64,000 nucleotides of DNA from Strongylocentrotus droebachiensis (GCA_035222895.1 JAVYIG010000172.1:434001-498000), one strand, 5' to 3'. Counted from the stretch's first letter, positions 14,701 to 29,700 are shown. The notes: generated from the sequence alone by a model not told the origin. Translations and numbers: made by a program.

Positions 14701-17700
14701 GACACAGACTTACTGGTCATGCTAGTTGCTCGGGCAACCACTTCCACAGATATGCACATGCCGCCACGGCCGCCACGCAGTAATCTTGTCACGGTCTTCA
14801 ACATTCATAAAATTCAGCATGCCATAGGGGACACTAGAAATTGCCTGATGTTTCTTTATGCAGTGACAGGGTGTGATACTGTCTCTGCAATCTACCGTCA
14901 GGGCAATCGTAAAACCTTCAATATGGTCCACAAGAAACTTGACTATGACTTGCTTGATACATTCGCAGTGGAAGCACCCATGACGAGGTAAAAAAAGAGC
15001 CGGGGAAGCCTTTATGGGGCCAGCAGTTTTGAATTTCTTGATGGCTACCGTCACACTGCATACAAACGGGCAATTGGTTACAGTTCTCTGTGTCCATCCT
15101 TTCGGTAAGAAAGTCTACCACCAACTAGTGTTGCAGCAAAGCAATATCCATACCGCACATATCTTACAGTCATTATATATAAAACGCTTTAGCGACCTTG
15201 GTACTAACGTGTCTTCATTTTCAGTTCCATCTTATGTTGAGTACTCTTCACGGTTGCACACTGTCAGTCTGATATCGTTGAGGATGATGGAAGCAGCCAT
15301 ATGTGTACGTGGGTGTGTGTGTGTGTGAGTGTACTTCATGCATAAGAAGTATTTTTTAATGAAAAGTTTGTAGTACTGATATGTATTTCAATGGTGCTTT
15401 TCAGTCTAGACATTTGATTATATTCATGGAATATCTACTTTAGTACTATGAGATAAAATTGGAAATAATAGCCATTTTGGGTGCCATTTTGGATTTCGGG
15501 AAGGGCTCAAGTGGTTTTACTGCTACTTGTGTGTTTCAAAATGTATTAATAAGTATTTGGTTGAGTTCCTTATGCTGAAAAACATATATTTAGACAATTA
15601 AATTTGATATTTGGGTTATCTAGTTGCAAAGTTATAAGAAAAACAGGAAATGGCGGCAATTTTGGGCGCCATTTTGGATTTTGAGAAGGGCTAAAGTGGT
15701 TTAATGCTACTTGTGTGTTTCAAAATTTATCAACATGTATTTTATTGAGTTTCTAATGCTAAAAAACATATGTTTAGACATTTAAATTTTGTATTGGGGT
15801 TACCTAGTTTCAAATTTATGAGTAAAACAGGAAATGGCGGCCATTTTGGACGCCATCTTGGATTGCGGAAAACGCTCAAGGAGGATTTATGAGGACTTTT
15901 AGTATGTTAATCTAGACACATTCTCGGAGCTATCCTGAAAAAATCAGCTTGTTATGGAAAATGTCCATGTTAAAACTAATGCTCTTGGCCTAAAATAAAC
16001 AAACAACAAAATAATACATATCTGTAAAGGGCTTTATCAGTGCCTGCGGTCTTGAAAAGCACTACCGGTATATAAAAACTAGCTACTATTATTATAATTA
16101 TTATCTAAAAAGATCTGGAACACTCACCTCATCATCTCTGCCCAGGAAGTCTAGAATGTATGTTGATAGTACTGTAGTGATGCCTACAAGCATGTTACCG
16201 CATGCCATGGATAGGTAGGCAGTACTGGGCACCTGGAATACAAACGCTGCTGGATATGTCATAGGAGTGATGGCCCAGCTGGATTAATCAAACAAGAGAA
16301 AGAGAAGAAATTATATCAATGTGATGCTAATGACTTTGTATATGATTGGGGGTTGGGAGTCCGGACACTTGACAAACATAAAGACTTCCCTTTTTCCTTT
16401 GGACATGATGGAAAATATTCATAAAAAAATACTAACATTCATGAATTCTTTTTGCAACTGTAGTCACAAGAGTACATGTAAAATGTTCACATTACAAATG
16501 AATCATACAGAATTGTGTTTACTGGGCCCTGTAACACAAAGCTTAATAATTGATCATACAATTAATTTTTGAGATCGATTGCACATAATCAATCACAAAA
16601 ATCAATTGTAAGCTTTGTATTGGAGCCCAGACCATAAACATATATTACAGAATTAAGGGGCATGCCAATTATTTAGAGAGGAAAATGACGAATGAAAATC
16701 TTCAAATTGGCAATAATTAACAAACCCACAAAACATTGCTTTCCCATAACCACTTTTAAATACAGCTAATGTTCACAAAGTTCATTTCACATATACATGT
16801 ATGATATGTTGATGAAACTGGATAGAAGAGGTAGAACTGAGCTTCATCAGAAAAATTGATTCATTGCAAAGGACATTCAAATTTCTGTGATAACTGCACA
16901 TATCTGTTAAAGATGATTTCATCCCCGACTGAAAAAAATGTAGATTTTCTTACCCGTATAGCACCAAGAGAAGGATGACGGTTGGTAAGCTATCACCACT
17001 GGTAAAGGCCGTCATCCTGAAAGCGAGGAAGATGATAACCGTCAGGATGGCTGGTATCATGTAGTTAACCTGGATACAGGGAAGGAAAGATGGAAGGAGA
17101 AATGGAGGATATATGAGTGCTTGTCTGAGGGAGAATTCCTATCAAGGTAGAATAGATTGGTCAAGTAAGACATTTATATGTCTTTCTCTGGTTTAGGTCT
17201 TGAAATCTAAATAGAGAAAACAAAAACAACCAGAAACGACCAGAATGGTATATACACTGTACAGTATGCTGAGTAGTACTACAATGTACTAGCGTGGAGA
17301 GAGAAAGAAAAAGATAAAAAGGTGGATACATTCAGATAGATAGACAGACAAGGAGGGCGGGGCAGGCAGATCCAGAACAAACAGATACTGAAAACTAAAA
17401 GAGCAAGGGCACTTTGTAAGTATATGCAGTTTTACACGCCTGTGCAGCCTTCTCAAATTATGCTATAGTCCTGTCAGCAGTTTCTATAACTTAATCAGTC
17501 AGAGACAAGAAATCTGCAGGTATTTTCAGTTTCACAAAAATTCTTTAAAGATATTTGCTCTGTATGTGGCGCAAAAATAACAACAAAATAATATTACCAG
17601 AATAAAGGGTCGAAAAGATACAAAGTGGTTACCACTGGTTTCAAGATTTTTTCTGACTTGTTTTCAATTACAAGATCGAGCATGTGATCTTTATCTACTG

Positions 17701-20700
17701 GGTGCGAGCCGAAAAAATTCTCCCAGAAGGCCTAAAATTCCAAGACACAAAGTGCTTACCATATCCCAGCAGAAGTTGCTTATCCAGTAGACAGCGGGAT
17801 TGATTCCGCTGACCATCTGAAGATGTTTGGCTTTGGACGTACGCTCGCTGATCAGGAATACTACAAAGCTGGCAGGAACAAAGGCTAGCGCAAACATGAC
17901 AAACATGGCCACTGCCAAATTGACTGATGATTTGGACCTGCAGATTTGGATGAGAGAAAAAAGTGTTGGTAATTAGATATATCACCTTTATAAATGGTTG
18001 ACAGATTTTTATTTCCTTTCATCATGAACATGGAAGTGTACACTGCAACATGTTTAATTTTGTATGTTCTTTCTAATGTCAGAATTTGAAGGTATACTTT
18101 GATACATGTAAGTGCTTGAAATTCAAAGAAAATAAACCCTGCACAAACGGTAGCACTACTTTGAACCCCTGAAATAATGCAATTTGCCACACTTCACCCA
18201 GGTGTGTTAAATTACTTGAATACTTGAGCGCCTTTCATGGTAGCTTGGCTTAAGCCTGGGTAATGATATAATTGCAGGGCCTTCAGGTAGAACAGTATCA
18301 ATACTGATGAGGTTATCCTGGGTAAACAAGACATATTATTATCATTATTATTATTAAACATGCACATCTTAACTTTTCTCTAGAGAACTTTTGATTCCAC
18401 ATTTCTAATCCTACCTGATCTCATCATCAATCTGAGAGCTTGTAAAGTTGATAGGATGATTGGTGACAGTGATACCATGGTACTGACTGCTGTTATCTGA
18501 ATCTATATGGGCCCTCAGGAGCAGGTTGTTCATCACGTTCATGTAGATGGGCAGTGCATGCCAACCATTGTTATCCCACCAAACCTGAAGATAAGAAAAT
18601 GAGAGAGGGAGTAGTTGGAAATTGAAGATTTTAAGGACTTTCAAAATGAGACGGACATGCCCATTGAAAATTGCATATTTCAATAAAACATCAACAATAC
18701 AGGTTCTTTCTGTAAAAGTTCATGGTCTTCATACTACCTATAATGGCTAAAACAGTTTGTGCTAAACTACCTAATTTTTCAAAATATATCCCTACAAAGA
18801 AAAAAATTGTATGATATAGATGTAATAACATGAAGTTCAATTATTACAAAAATACATGTGACTTTCAACTTGTATTGAAAAGTGATACTTATACACATAA
18901 CTTTTTCTCAAATAAGGCAAAAAGTTGTCATACAGCCTGTTGAGAGATTGGTCTACGCCTCAACAACGTATTATTATACATGGACATGCATACAATGTAG
19001 GTATATGAAGTAATATTATCCGGAGACAGAAAAATCATGGCATAGGTTTCGGTGACTTTACCTTGACATTGGATGGTGTAGTAAGAGAGGTGAGAACTTC
19101 ATACACCTCCCGGATGGTGTCTGATGATGGGAGGAACTCCTGAAACAAAATACAAAGAAGAACTTGAATCTCCATGACACATGTTCATTCATGGAATATA
19201 AATATGTACGGCACTATTCTAGTTCTGAATGAAAAATAAATGTCTATTTGAAATTTTACTTTAATCAAACCTCTTTCTCACATATGTTTTTAAAATATTT
19301 ATTGGAGAATAAAACCCAACAATTGTTAGCTGATAATCTTATTAAAAACTGTGAGCCAGTTAAAAAATATCTTGAAATTACTCTTATTTGATTACTTAGC
19401 ACGGAAACCAATCACTCCAAAGTTTGCAGTTCTCTTGCTAGCCTTTCTCTCATGGGAGTCGTCATTTTTATTAACACAGTTCCTTGGATAAAACTCAGAA
19501 GTGTAGTAAACAAGTTGTCGATCTCAAAGTCCATTTCAATTACTACAATTACATACACTTCACCTGTAAATGCATTTCTAATGATCTACACAAAAACAGA
19601 CATTTTTTTTTCTGATTTAAAACAAAATAAAAACTAATTTCCTTGCTAGCCTTTCCCTCACTAAACAAGTTGCCGATCCAAAGTACACTACAATTACTAC
19701 AATTACATGTACATACACTATGCATTTCTTATGATCTACACAAAAGCAGACATCCTTTTTCTGATTTACAGCAAAATAAAAACTGTGGTGAGTACTCACC
19801 CTGTTTGGATCGCCTTCTCCTGGAACGGTAGAAATGTTTCCTCTCATCCATTCTCCGATGAGTTGTCTGCTCTGATTGATTGAGATGAGCGCATCCTCGT
19901 TGTCCTCTATAAAACTCATCCCACCAAACCTAGGATGATGAGAACAAGAGATAAAATTTATTTGTGTGTGTGTGTGTGTGTAATTGGGTTTTTACAGACG
20001 TGTATCAATCAGATATGATTATTTACGTTAGGGGACCGACCTTTAAAGTCACCCTCTGAAAGACATCACTCAGTTTCGAACCTGCGTCCTCGGCTGAATC
20101 AGTTTGTAACTTCCATTGTTTAGAGATAGAATTTACTTTGTATGGTCTGCTTTCGTATATGTCACTTTATTACTTGTTGTAGGTTTTGATCGATTGATTG
20201 ATTGATTAATTGATAATTTATTGTTGTCCATAAATGTGCGAATATGCTTTTCACCATCAATGAAAGGCAATAGAGTAATGAAAGTGCTGGTGGTGATTGC
20301 CAGCTGAGAGGCGCCTGTATCAGGCCTGTATAGCCCACATCAAAATTTCCTTGATCTCATTGAATTTTCAAGGTGAAAACCAAAATACATTAAAAAGACA
20401 GTTGTTGTCTCCAGAGTGTTGTTCTGACTGGTGCTGAAGAAGATAGACCACATGATTGGTCTTGTCTATCCTTAAGCAAACAATTTGCATTGTCCAAAGA
20501 TTATTGCTTTCAGGCACATTCTAAAAATTCAATGAATAATACTTTTACAGCAGCATCTAGATTTAGCTGTGAACTGTTTCCAAGAGATGACCATCTTAGA
20601 CACAGTATAATGGATTTCACTGCTACAGAGAAAACCATCTTCACTTGTACATGCTTTTATTCTATAAACATGTACATTTCACATAACTCATGAGATATTC

Positions 20701-23700
20701 ATTTTCTAAGCCTGACATGAAGATCGTGAACCACTTGGTCCTTACCTATTTAGAATGAAATCTTCCATGGTCTTGATGAGGTAGTGGCTGACATTCACAC
20801 TGGTCATGTTCTGCAGGTAGTCTGTGGTAGCTTCCCTTCTGGTTGGCGGGGGCGGTCCCTCAGCTCCCACATCGCATGACTGGAAGCCTTTATCGCAGGT
20901 ACAGGTGAGATTCCTTGACTCGTAGTCCTTGTACAGGTAGTCTGGGAAGGATGGCTTAGGGGATTTCCCCCACTCGGTCGCCCCGTGAGGCTCACATGGA
21001 TAACTTCAGACAAAGGAAAACATAAGAATCAAAGTTTCCCAGCTGCAATCTCAGAGTTGCAAATACATCAATTTATTTCTCTAAAATTTATTTCATCATA
21101 CATGTACATTAATATCTATTTAAACACACCCAATATCTAAGTTGGAAACAGACAAATTTCATCTTTCACTAGTTCCTCATACCTTTCTTTCTAATACATT
21201 TTATTGAAATAAAACTCATCCAATATCAGAGTTGGACATACACCAACCTAATATTGTTCTAGCATTTTATACCGTTCTTTCTAACATAATCCTTAAAAGT
21301 AATAACTCACCCAATATCAGAGTTTGGCATACATCTCACACCTATCCCTGGTCCATTGACCAAGGCATCCTCCATTTTGGCCGAGATAGAGTTATTGATG
21401 TTATCTTGACTGTAGAAGACATAGTTATCGGAGCCATAGAGCCAAGGAACAAGCCTAAGAGCTGATGGTTGCTGGATGGGAGGAATCAGGGTCGCAAACA
21501 GCATGGAGAAACAGACAAAGATGACTGGTAGCATCACCTGGAAGGATAGAGAGGAGAAGTGTACGTTGATTAGAAAAGATTCATAGCAAACGGAAGTTGT
21601 CTCATGAGAGCTGTCAAAATATGTGCTTTGTTGAACAGTATAGCATGGATTCTATTAAAGTATGTGCTAATGAATACCGGAAAGAAAACAAGAACGCTCA
21701 TTAACATATGAAGCCACCTTTAACCTCCAACTTTTATGCAATTTGAATTGTAGTACTCATACTATAAAACATCTAAAACTCCCTTAAATACAGCCTTCCT
21801 TACGAAGCAATTGACTGTAATTGTATCTATCATTTGTTTTTAAAATTGTGATCAACTCTAAATCTGATAGTGTATTACACACATTATTAGATACCATTAC
21901 CTGTGATTCAGATAGATCATTAATCGCTTGGCTAATAAACAACTTGCATATAATATTATTGTAATTGTGATCAATCGTAAATCTCTGTGCAACATAGTCA
22001 TGGAGTCTCTCACTTCAAAATCATAAACTGATGGCAGCGGTGGGATATGCTGACATGATCTGCAGAGCCAGATGGATGGTAGCTCTATGTAAAGTTATAC
22101 GAGCTAATGCCCCTCTGGCTCTCAGCAGATAAGTATACCTGAGCAAGGAAGCCCTTCTTGCTGCGTCGAGCATGGTGGAATCTCTTGAAAAAGAGGGCAG
22201 CAAACTGTCGTCTGACCAGCTGGAATCCTGTCACTCTCTTGTCGCTCAGATCCAGGACTTCTTGAGCGTGGACTGGAGGAGCAAGGATGGTAGCTGCAAG
22301 CAAGACATAATAAAGATAAATATTTACAAAAAATAGTGGTAAATAGTAGCATGCTCTAACATATTAACTTTTTCTTAATTGCATTGTAATATTGGGCATC
22401 TACTGAAGGGCAATATTGAATTTTTTGATAATGCAGCTTTGTATTTGTACATGTATTATAATGTGCAGTACATATGGTTTACTTTGGTTTTAAGTCCAGT
22501 CTTAAATGACTTGAATGACAAAAGAAATGACATCAGTATCATATCATAATGTAGAATCAGCAATATAACAAAAATGAAAAATAACATCGCATTCCACATA
22601 CACGAACATTGTATTAATTTCAACATACTTTATATAAAGCTTTATACATGTGTTCCACCAACAGCATGTAAATTTATGATTTTTTAATCTGAATATTTAT
22701 TTCATTTTGAATAGTGAAGAGTAAATCATATAATATAAAATGCATATTCATAATAGCCAGCAAAAATGCTAACACCGAAAACTAATCTTGAGCTCATCTT
22801 CAATAAAAACTACAACTCCAATTTGCACACCGTAATCTGTGTTTAATAAGCACATGGTGTCGGGCCTACTTACCGGTACCCAGATTTCCTTATCTTTCTA
22901 TGCTCATTACTCAGCCACTATACATTTTCTACAAAAATTGTTTGGCACATGACATTTTTTTGTAAGCTTGAACATTCAGTGTAAGTTTCGTTGGATTCTG
23001 TGAGAATTTGTTTTCTCTATTTACCAGAACTCAAGTTTATCTTTAATGTTGATCATCAACAAGCAAAAATGACACATATGTGGACATACAGGCAAGCAGA
23101 GCATTATATTTGTAGTGTGAAGGGTGAGCTAAAGACAGGTGAAGAGGCAAGTTATGAGGTTAAGCATAAATGAAAACAAACAGATGCAGCGTACTTGAAA
23201 ACAATAGCAACACAACAAAAAGTAACAAATGTACATGATTGGCACAGAAGTCAGACACACGGGTGAAGAGCAGAAATGAAGAAATGCAAAGAGACAGGTT
23301 GTGAACAAGCATCCATTCTACAGACAACAGCACAATATGCAAGCAACGATTAACAATGGTTGAGTAGTATTACAAAAAAAACATTCAATTGGGAACATTA
23401 AACAAATCGGAACCATACCTCCAATCTCATTTAATAAAATCAAGTGACAGGTCCAGTCAAGGTTTGACTGTACATGTCAAACAAAAGTTGCACTATTTAA
23501 TGTTGCAGATATTTACTTGACCAGCCTCAAAGACTTTCACATTTTTATCTCTGTTTCATACATACAGCATGCTTTGCTAATGAGCCTTTTTTATACGGAT
23601 AGTTGATTAAAATCTTTGACATTTGCATGTTTTGGTCCATACATATAAAGTGCATTTCGTGTTAGTCAGCAGGCAATGTTAATAAGATGGACGGTGCAGA

Positions 23701-26700
23701 TATTTGATAGGATTTCTCCATCCCTGCCTACCCTCTTGTTGACTGAAGCTCACTTGCCGGGCATGACCTTTGCCCTTTGTTTGACCTATGACATTTGGTG
23801 TACCATTACTTGCACCATCTGGGGTCTGGGAGCTGTTTACACTTGCTTGTACTACGTTGGACAAAATAAAGTTGAACACTTTCAAAATAACTACATGTAC
23901 AGTACATGCAGTTTGACTGCACATCCTTGTATCTCAAACCCATACACTGTGGTAACAAATAAATGAATTATACAAGTATATAGTGTATAAACATTTGAGA
24001 CAAAAGAACATCTCATATCATAGATATTTTATAATGAATTTTACAGTATCTTATACCTGTAAGGGTTGGTCTACTAAGTATTGCACACTCACATTGGTAG
24101 AAAAGGAGAAACACAAATGTGAAAGTGGAAGCCACACCGTTAACTTAAACAAAAGTTCATAAGATTTCCCATGTATGAAAATATATGGATAGCATGACAC
24201 CAAAAGAAAGAATAGGCCAGTGGCAAAGTGGAAGTGAGCAAAATCAAATTAATTCAAGACATTTTGCTGTGCACCCTACACTGTTTTCATAAATGTACCT
24301 GTAATGTCACGAAACATACAGTGGCTAGAAAATGTACAAATGACTCCATCAACATAAAGCATGATGTACAATTGTGACCTACCATCCAATTGACTGAAGC
24401 TGACCTGGCGGGAATGACCTTTGTTTCTATTATGACCTTTGACCCTTGGTGGTATGCTGCTCGCCACTGCTCCCTGAGGTTCCGAGCTATTGCTATCTGC
24501 TGGAGCTGTACTCGGCGGCGATGAAATGTTTGCAACAGAAAAATGGAAGTTGGACACAAATGAAACACTACAATGGGCAGATGGTATAAAGCCTTTTTGC
24601 AAAAGTAAGAAATTGGAATACTACAATGCATGTTGAGTATGAACTGCTATCAAAATGACACATGTTCATTAAATGGTATTATTTATAACTTCATAATATG
24701 TAGATGTATGTACATGAAGTTAAAGGCAAATATCATCATCACTGTGTCGAACAACTATTATACGATGCATATAATTGCCTCTTTTTTTTCTAGGCACTGA
24801 ATACCTCCTTCTGATCCTCTCTACAGGTACATGTGTTACAGGTGAAGAAAGGAAAGTATAATTTATGAAATGTTGATTTGGTCCATGTTTGATTAGAAAA
24901 AATGTTATGTTCAAACTTTTGATAAGCTGTCAAGTGAATTACTTTCTGAAAATGTAAATACCCCCATAATTTGAGCACATTGAATGAATGCCTTCAATAG
25001 CATGATGACAAACACAAGATGATTACTACATTGTTTTATTACCTTTCTGATTTTGCATGGGTTCACGTTGGAACTGTGCCATGGGAGTGGAATCCTCCTC
25101 GACCTCTTCCCTGTCTCCGTCTCCGGTAGCATCTTGGGGCGGGGCAGGCTGGGCCATTGCTTCTTGGTGGATAGCATCAGTAACTGGTTGGTATTAAAGA
25201 TTGGAAGAAGATGGGTACAGATATGTCCATAAGACTTTGAAATCCTTGTTAAACATGTGTGATATATAGGCCTAAGACTATGGCTAAAGGCATCCTATCA
25301 TAATGTCTTCTGATGCTACCAACATTTATCATCAAATTCATCTTTCATCATCACAACCATCATCATCTCCAACTTCATCATTACTGCCATCATCATCATA
25401 ATTAACATTAAAATCTCCATACTGTTCACAATAACCATCATCAATATCACCATCATTTGTGAACAGTCCATGATTCTCACCCTTGATGCTGAGTTTGATG
25501 GACGATGCGGAGGCTGTTCTATAATGCCTTCTCTTGAGCTACCTAATGTATGATCAACATCACCGTCATCGCCTTTATCATGATAATCACCATCATCATC
25601 ATCATCATCATCACCATCATCACCATCATCATCATCACCACCATCATTACCATCATCATCATCTAATGTCCTTTGAAAAGACATTGATCTACATTTGCCA
25701 CTCTCCACCCAGGTGTTAAATGGGTACCCGGTAGGATGCAAAAGCTAATGTGGTTAGATTAGCAAGTGTGTGCTTGTAAACATGACGCCTGGCTCGAATG
25801 CTCCCCAGGGAGTGGAGAATGTGCATACATTGTGTGCGGGTAAGTCTGAATACCAGGCATGCCAACCTTTCAGAGCACAAATCAGTAATCATAAGGCTAA
25901 AAATCAGTAATTTGGAGACAAAATCAGTAATTTTCTGTGCGACGCAAATTTTTCTGCACGCTGGCAAGCGCAGCTCCCGCAGGCAAGCGCGATAGCACAA
26001 CAAGTTAAATAAAAGTAACATACCTGTTCATTAGTTGGTGTTACATGTGCATGTAACTCCATATTGAAAGTATTCTACTGAAAGACTGGATGAACTCATG
26101 ACAAAATGTCTTGATATGCCACTGCACGTCGTTTGCCCCGCCATGTCCAATGTTGAAATCTGATGCACATATCGTGCACCTAGCATGATTCAGGCTTCTC
26201 TTTGAAGGAACGATGCATTTCCATTTCTTACTGTATTCTTCTTTAAAAGTCTGTAACTTCTTGCCACGCTTCTTAGTTGAATCATGCTAGGTGCACGATA
26301 TGTGCATCAGATTTCAACATTGGACATGGCGGGGCAAACGACGTGCAGTGGCATATCAAGACATTTTGTCATGAGTTCATCCAGTCTTTCAGTAGAATAC
26401 TTTCAATATGGAGTTACATGCATATATTGGCCAAAAATGCAGAAGTGCAATGAATTCACACAAATAATTAGATGTCTGAGCCCTATTCTCATAGATATAA
26501 GTTTGATAGCAATCTTAAATTTATTTCAACCATATTTTGTCATTTGAGTCACTCAAGTTAGCATTGTTTAAATGTTATAAAAATGATATATTTGTTGTTG
26601 TTGATTTTTTTTTACTAAGGTAATATAAACATTTATTCAAGTTCAAATTGAAGTTTCATTGTAACTTATGTATTTTAATTGTCATTATCATGTTATACTG

Positions 26701-29700
26701 TTAATACACTGTTAGTTAAGTAAGAGCTTTTGTTTCGTCTAAATTAAGCACAATGTTCATTTCACGTTTCTTGTTGATGTTTATTACATATTTAGATTGA
26801 GCGTAATTTTCATTTGTTGGAAATCTGTTGAAATCTGATGCACATATCGTGCACCTAGCATGATTCAGGCTTCTCTTTGAAGGAACGATGCATTTCCATT
26901 TCTTACTGTATTCTTCTTTAAAAGTCTGTAACTTCTTGCCACGCTTCTTAGTTGTGGAAGACATGATGATTGATATCTAAATCCAACCAACATGAGTTCA
27001 GATTGTCGACGAACGCTGTGACAGCCTGTGAGAAATCCGACAGTGTACACAGCGCTAGCGTAGCGAGGCCTGGCGCTGGCCGCGCGGCCAAGAGAGGTAT
27101 TTCACCCGGCCCCCGCTCGCGAAGCTGTCTTTCTCTGCTGGGCACACACGCACACACGTACACAGTCAGAATATACAAAGACACACATGTATGCACCTGC
27201 ACTGTGAAAGGGGTGTGCTAGATAACAAATTGTCCAATCGGAAGCCCTATGGGATTTCTATGCATGGATTCAAGGATGGCTGCGCTGCAATAGTCAAAAG
27301 TATGTGCTAAACCTTAAAGTGCTAATTTTGAAAATCGGCAAAATCTGCAAAATCCGGGATTTATGGTATGAAAATCGTACCGCCCGTAATCGGCCGATTT
27401 TCCGTAGAAATTACGGGAAATCCGTACTAGTTGGCATCTCTGGAATACGATGACCGGGGTTATAATATACATGTATATCTGTAAAGCGCTTTGATAGAGC
27501 CCACTTTGAGAGGGCCTGCGGTCCTGAAAAGCGCAATATAAGAACAAACTATCATCATCATCAACTCACCATCATTTGCGAGAAGCCCTTGGTGCTCATC
27601 GGTGATGCTGAGATTGATGGAGGATGCGGATGGCATCCTGTAATGCCTCCTCCTGATACTGCCCCTCCCCATGAAAGGGCGTGGCAACCTCCCTCCATCC
27701 GTTGATATGTCAGTATCACCTGGCTCCATGTCTACCATCTCATTGTCTTCCGTCACTGCCAAGAACACCTGGTTGGGAGATTACAAGAAGACCTCATTGT
27801 GATTATCTTTAAGGAATATTGGTGTACACCATGAATGAGTTTCTTTCAAAGACTCTGAGTAAGCAGATGCACCATGGATAAACATGTACAGTGTGATTGG
27901 AATAAGTTCATTACATATAGGTTGGAGTGTACTTGTACAAGCATTCACATATCACTTTAAAGGTCATCACTGATTTTATAAATCAACAATATGTATACCA
28001 GTATACATATGAAATAACATGGGAGGGTAATAGAACAAGAAAAATAACAAACTGCAGTGCATGATATTGAAACTGGTGAGGTTCTTTATATGAAATAGTT
28101 ATTATTAAAAAGAGGTTCATTTGATTGAAGATGTTACTTAAAAATATTGTCGTACTGCATTAGCAAAAGCACCAGCTACGACATATGTCTGATGAAGCTG
28201 GAAGCACGGCAAGTAAAAGCACTGATTGTGAAGAAACAACTAACTTTCATGCAAATGTTATCAATTCTATAATAAACTTTTAATATAAAAACAAGAGTGG
28301 TAATACAACTCAACTACAACATGTTCAATACTCATTGAAATGTGTTGAGTGGTACCAACTCTGTTTGACCCCCTGGTGAACTGACCTCTTCCAATGATGT
28401 ATCAGAGAGTCCATAGCTGCTGATGTAAAGTTTATCCATATTCATCTCCAGCTCTCTGAACATCTTTGAGAGCTGCTGGTTGCGAGCCGATGTGAGAGGC
28501 AGCTGGTAGGATATCTCCGTGCCAATGTTCTCGGCAACGGTTGCCTTGGGAACAAATTTCTTGATGAAGGCTGTGATGACTGCTTCACTGCAGTACCCCA
28601 GGTCTGATAAACAGGAAATTCAAAAGACATCTATTCAGTTGACATCACACATCTTGCAACTAAAAGTTAGGACAATGCTGAAGTTTTGCTGTTGCAATAA
28701 AAACTGAATAACAAGTGTTACAGCATGTTAGATAAATGTGCATACATTTGTCTTCAAATTTTAAATTCTATTTAGTTGCTTCACTCATCATGCTTTAAAG
28801 CCCTTCAATTTGATTAAATACGAGTATTTTCATCCCAGCTCCAAAAGTAACATTGACTCTAACTGGATAAAACATACAAAGACGGGACTTTCTGACACAC
28901 ATTGATAACAATAACAACATAAAATATAATAAAGAAAAGGATATATGCATGTAAAGACAATTGCTGGTTCTTTCCTTATTTAGAGTGACCTTTTTCTTTG
29001 ATAGTTCTAGATGTAGATCCCCTTACCTGGTACATCACCTGCTTCACTGGCCTTCTCTGCATGAATCACATCACCATCGGTCATATCACCAGAGGATAGA
29101 TCGAGCTACAGGTCACAAGGTCAAACATATAGAATAAGTTTATTCATTTCTAAATACAAGGATGCTCGAATCACAAACACTTTATGCTGTGTTTTTTAAA
29201 GAAGCATTCTGGAGAACAATCTCACACCAACAATTTTTTTATTTCACGACGATTTCACAGAAATGGTGACGATGCATAAAGTATTCTCCCATCTACAATT
29301 TGAGAAGTTACAGCTGCAGGTTTTGATCCATTACTTCAATTTTTGTTAAAGGCTAAGATACTGGAAGCTATTTGAAGTGCATGCAAACAAACAAACAAAT
29401 AGAACACAATAAAAAATACTTAATAAACAATAACACTAAGAATGTTCAAAGGATGCTTGATACATGTCTGTTTTGAGGTTCATTAGAAAGTCTTTTCATT
29501 ATTCGAACATTAATATGAGTAATTTTATAGTCACGTGAATAGTCCTCAACTTGTTCTGGTCAAAATCAACAGAGGAAAGACGAAGATCAATGGAGGAGAG
29601 AAGAAGAAAAAAAAAGAACCTACCGGTGCCACATCATCATCCTTTTCATCCATGCTCCTACTGCGTCCGAATCCACCAGTCTGCTTTGTGAGTACCAGGT

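Larger units (their letters stand above)
11774..15992 (+). mobile_element. 4.2-kb DNA transposon-like element with about 800-bp terminal inverted repeats
   Basis: Outer ends read TAGGCCAAGAGCATTAG at left and its inverse GCTCTTGGCCTA at right. TA at both edges is compatible with a TA target duplication. Inverted repeats run to about 12582 and from about 15192. Between them is a decayed protein-coding region on the plus strand. The element sits in the intron between exons 36 and 37. I cannot assign it to a named superfamily. Confidence 0.88.
25854..27442 (-). mobile_element. 1.6-kb element with CAGRSATGCCAAC ends, 6-bp target duplication and transposase N-terminus remnant
   Basis: Ends CAGGCATGCCAAC and GTTGGCATCTCTG are flanked by GAATAC (25848-25853, 27443-27448). 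On the minus strand a fragment beginning [20 protein letters not shown] at 26964 continues CTICASDFN. The other copy (26280 leftwards) adds [19 protein letters not shown]. This C-x2-C...H...H layout resembles the zinc finger at the start of hAT-like transposases. A CpG-rich stretch (27040-27135) lies just upstream as a likely promoter. The interior is rearranged (fold-back, nested repeat) and the gene is dead. Confidence 0.82.

Noticed and set aside
11774..15992. Retrovirus or LTR retrotransposon
   Set aside because: The terminal repeats are inverted, not direct, and there is no reverse transcriptase, protease or integrase signature inside.
25316..25741. 141-codon acidic frame and poly-H frame
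   Set aside because: Triplet-repeat artefact. Only the 25451-25538 exon 24 copy inside it is homologous to the gene.
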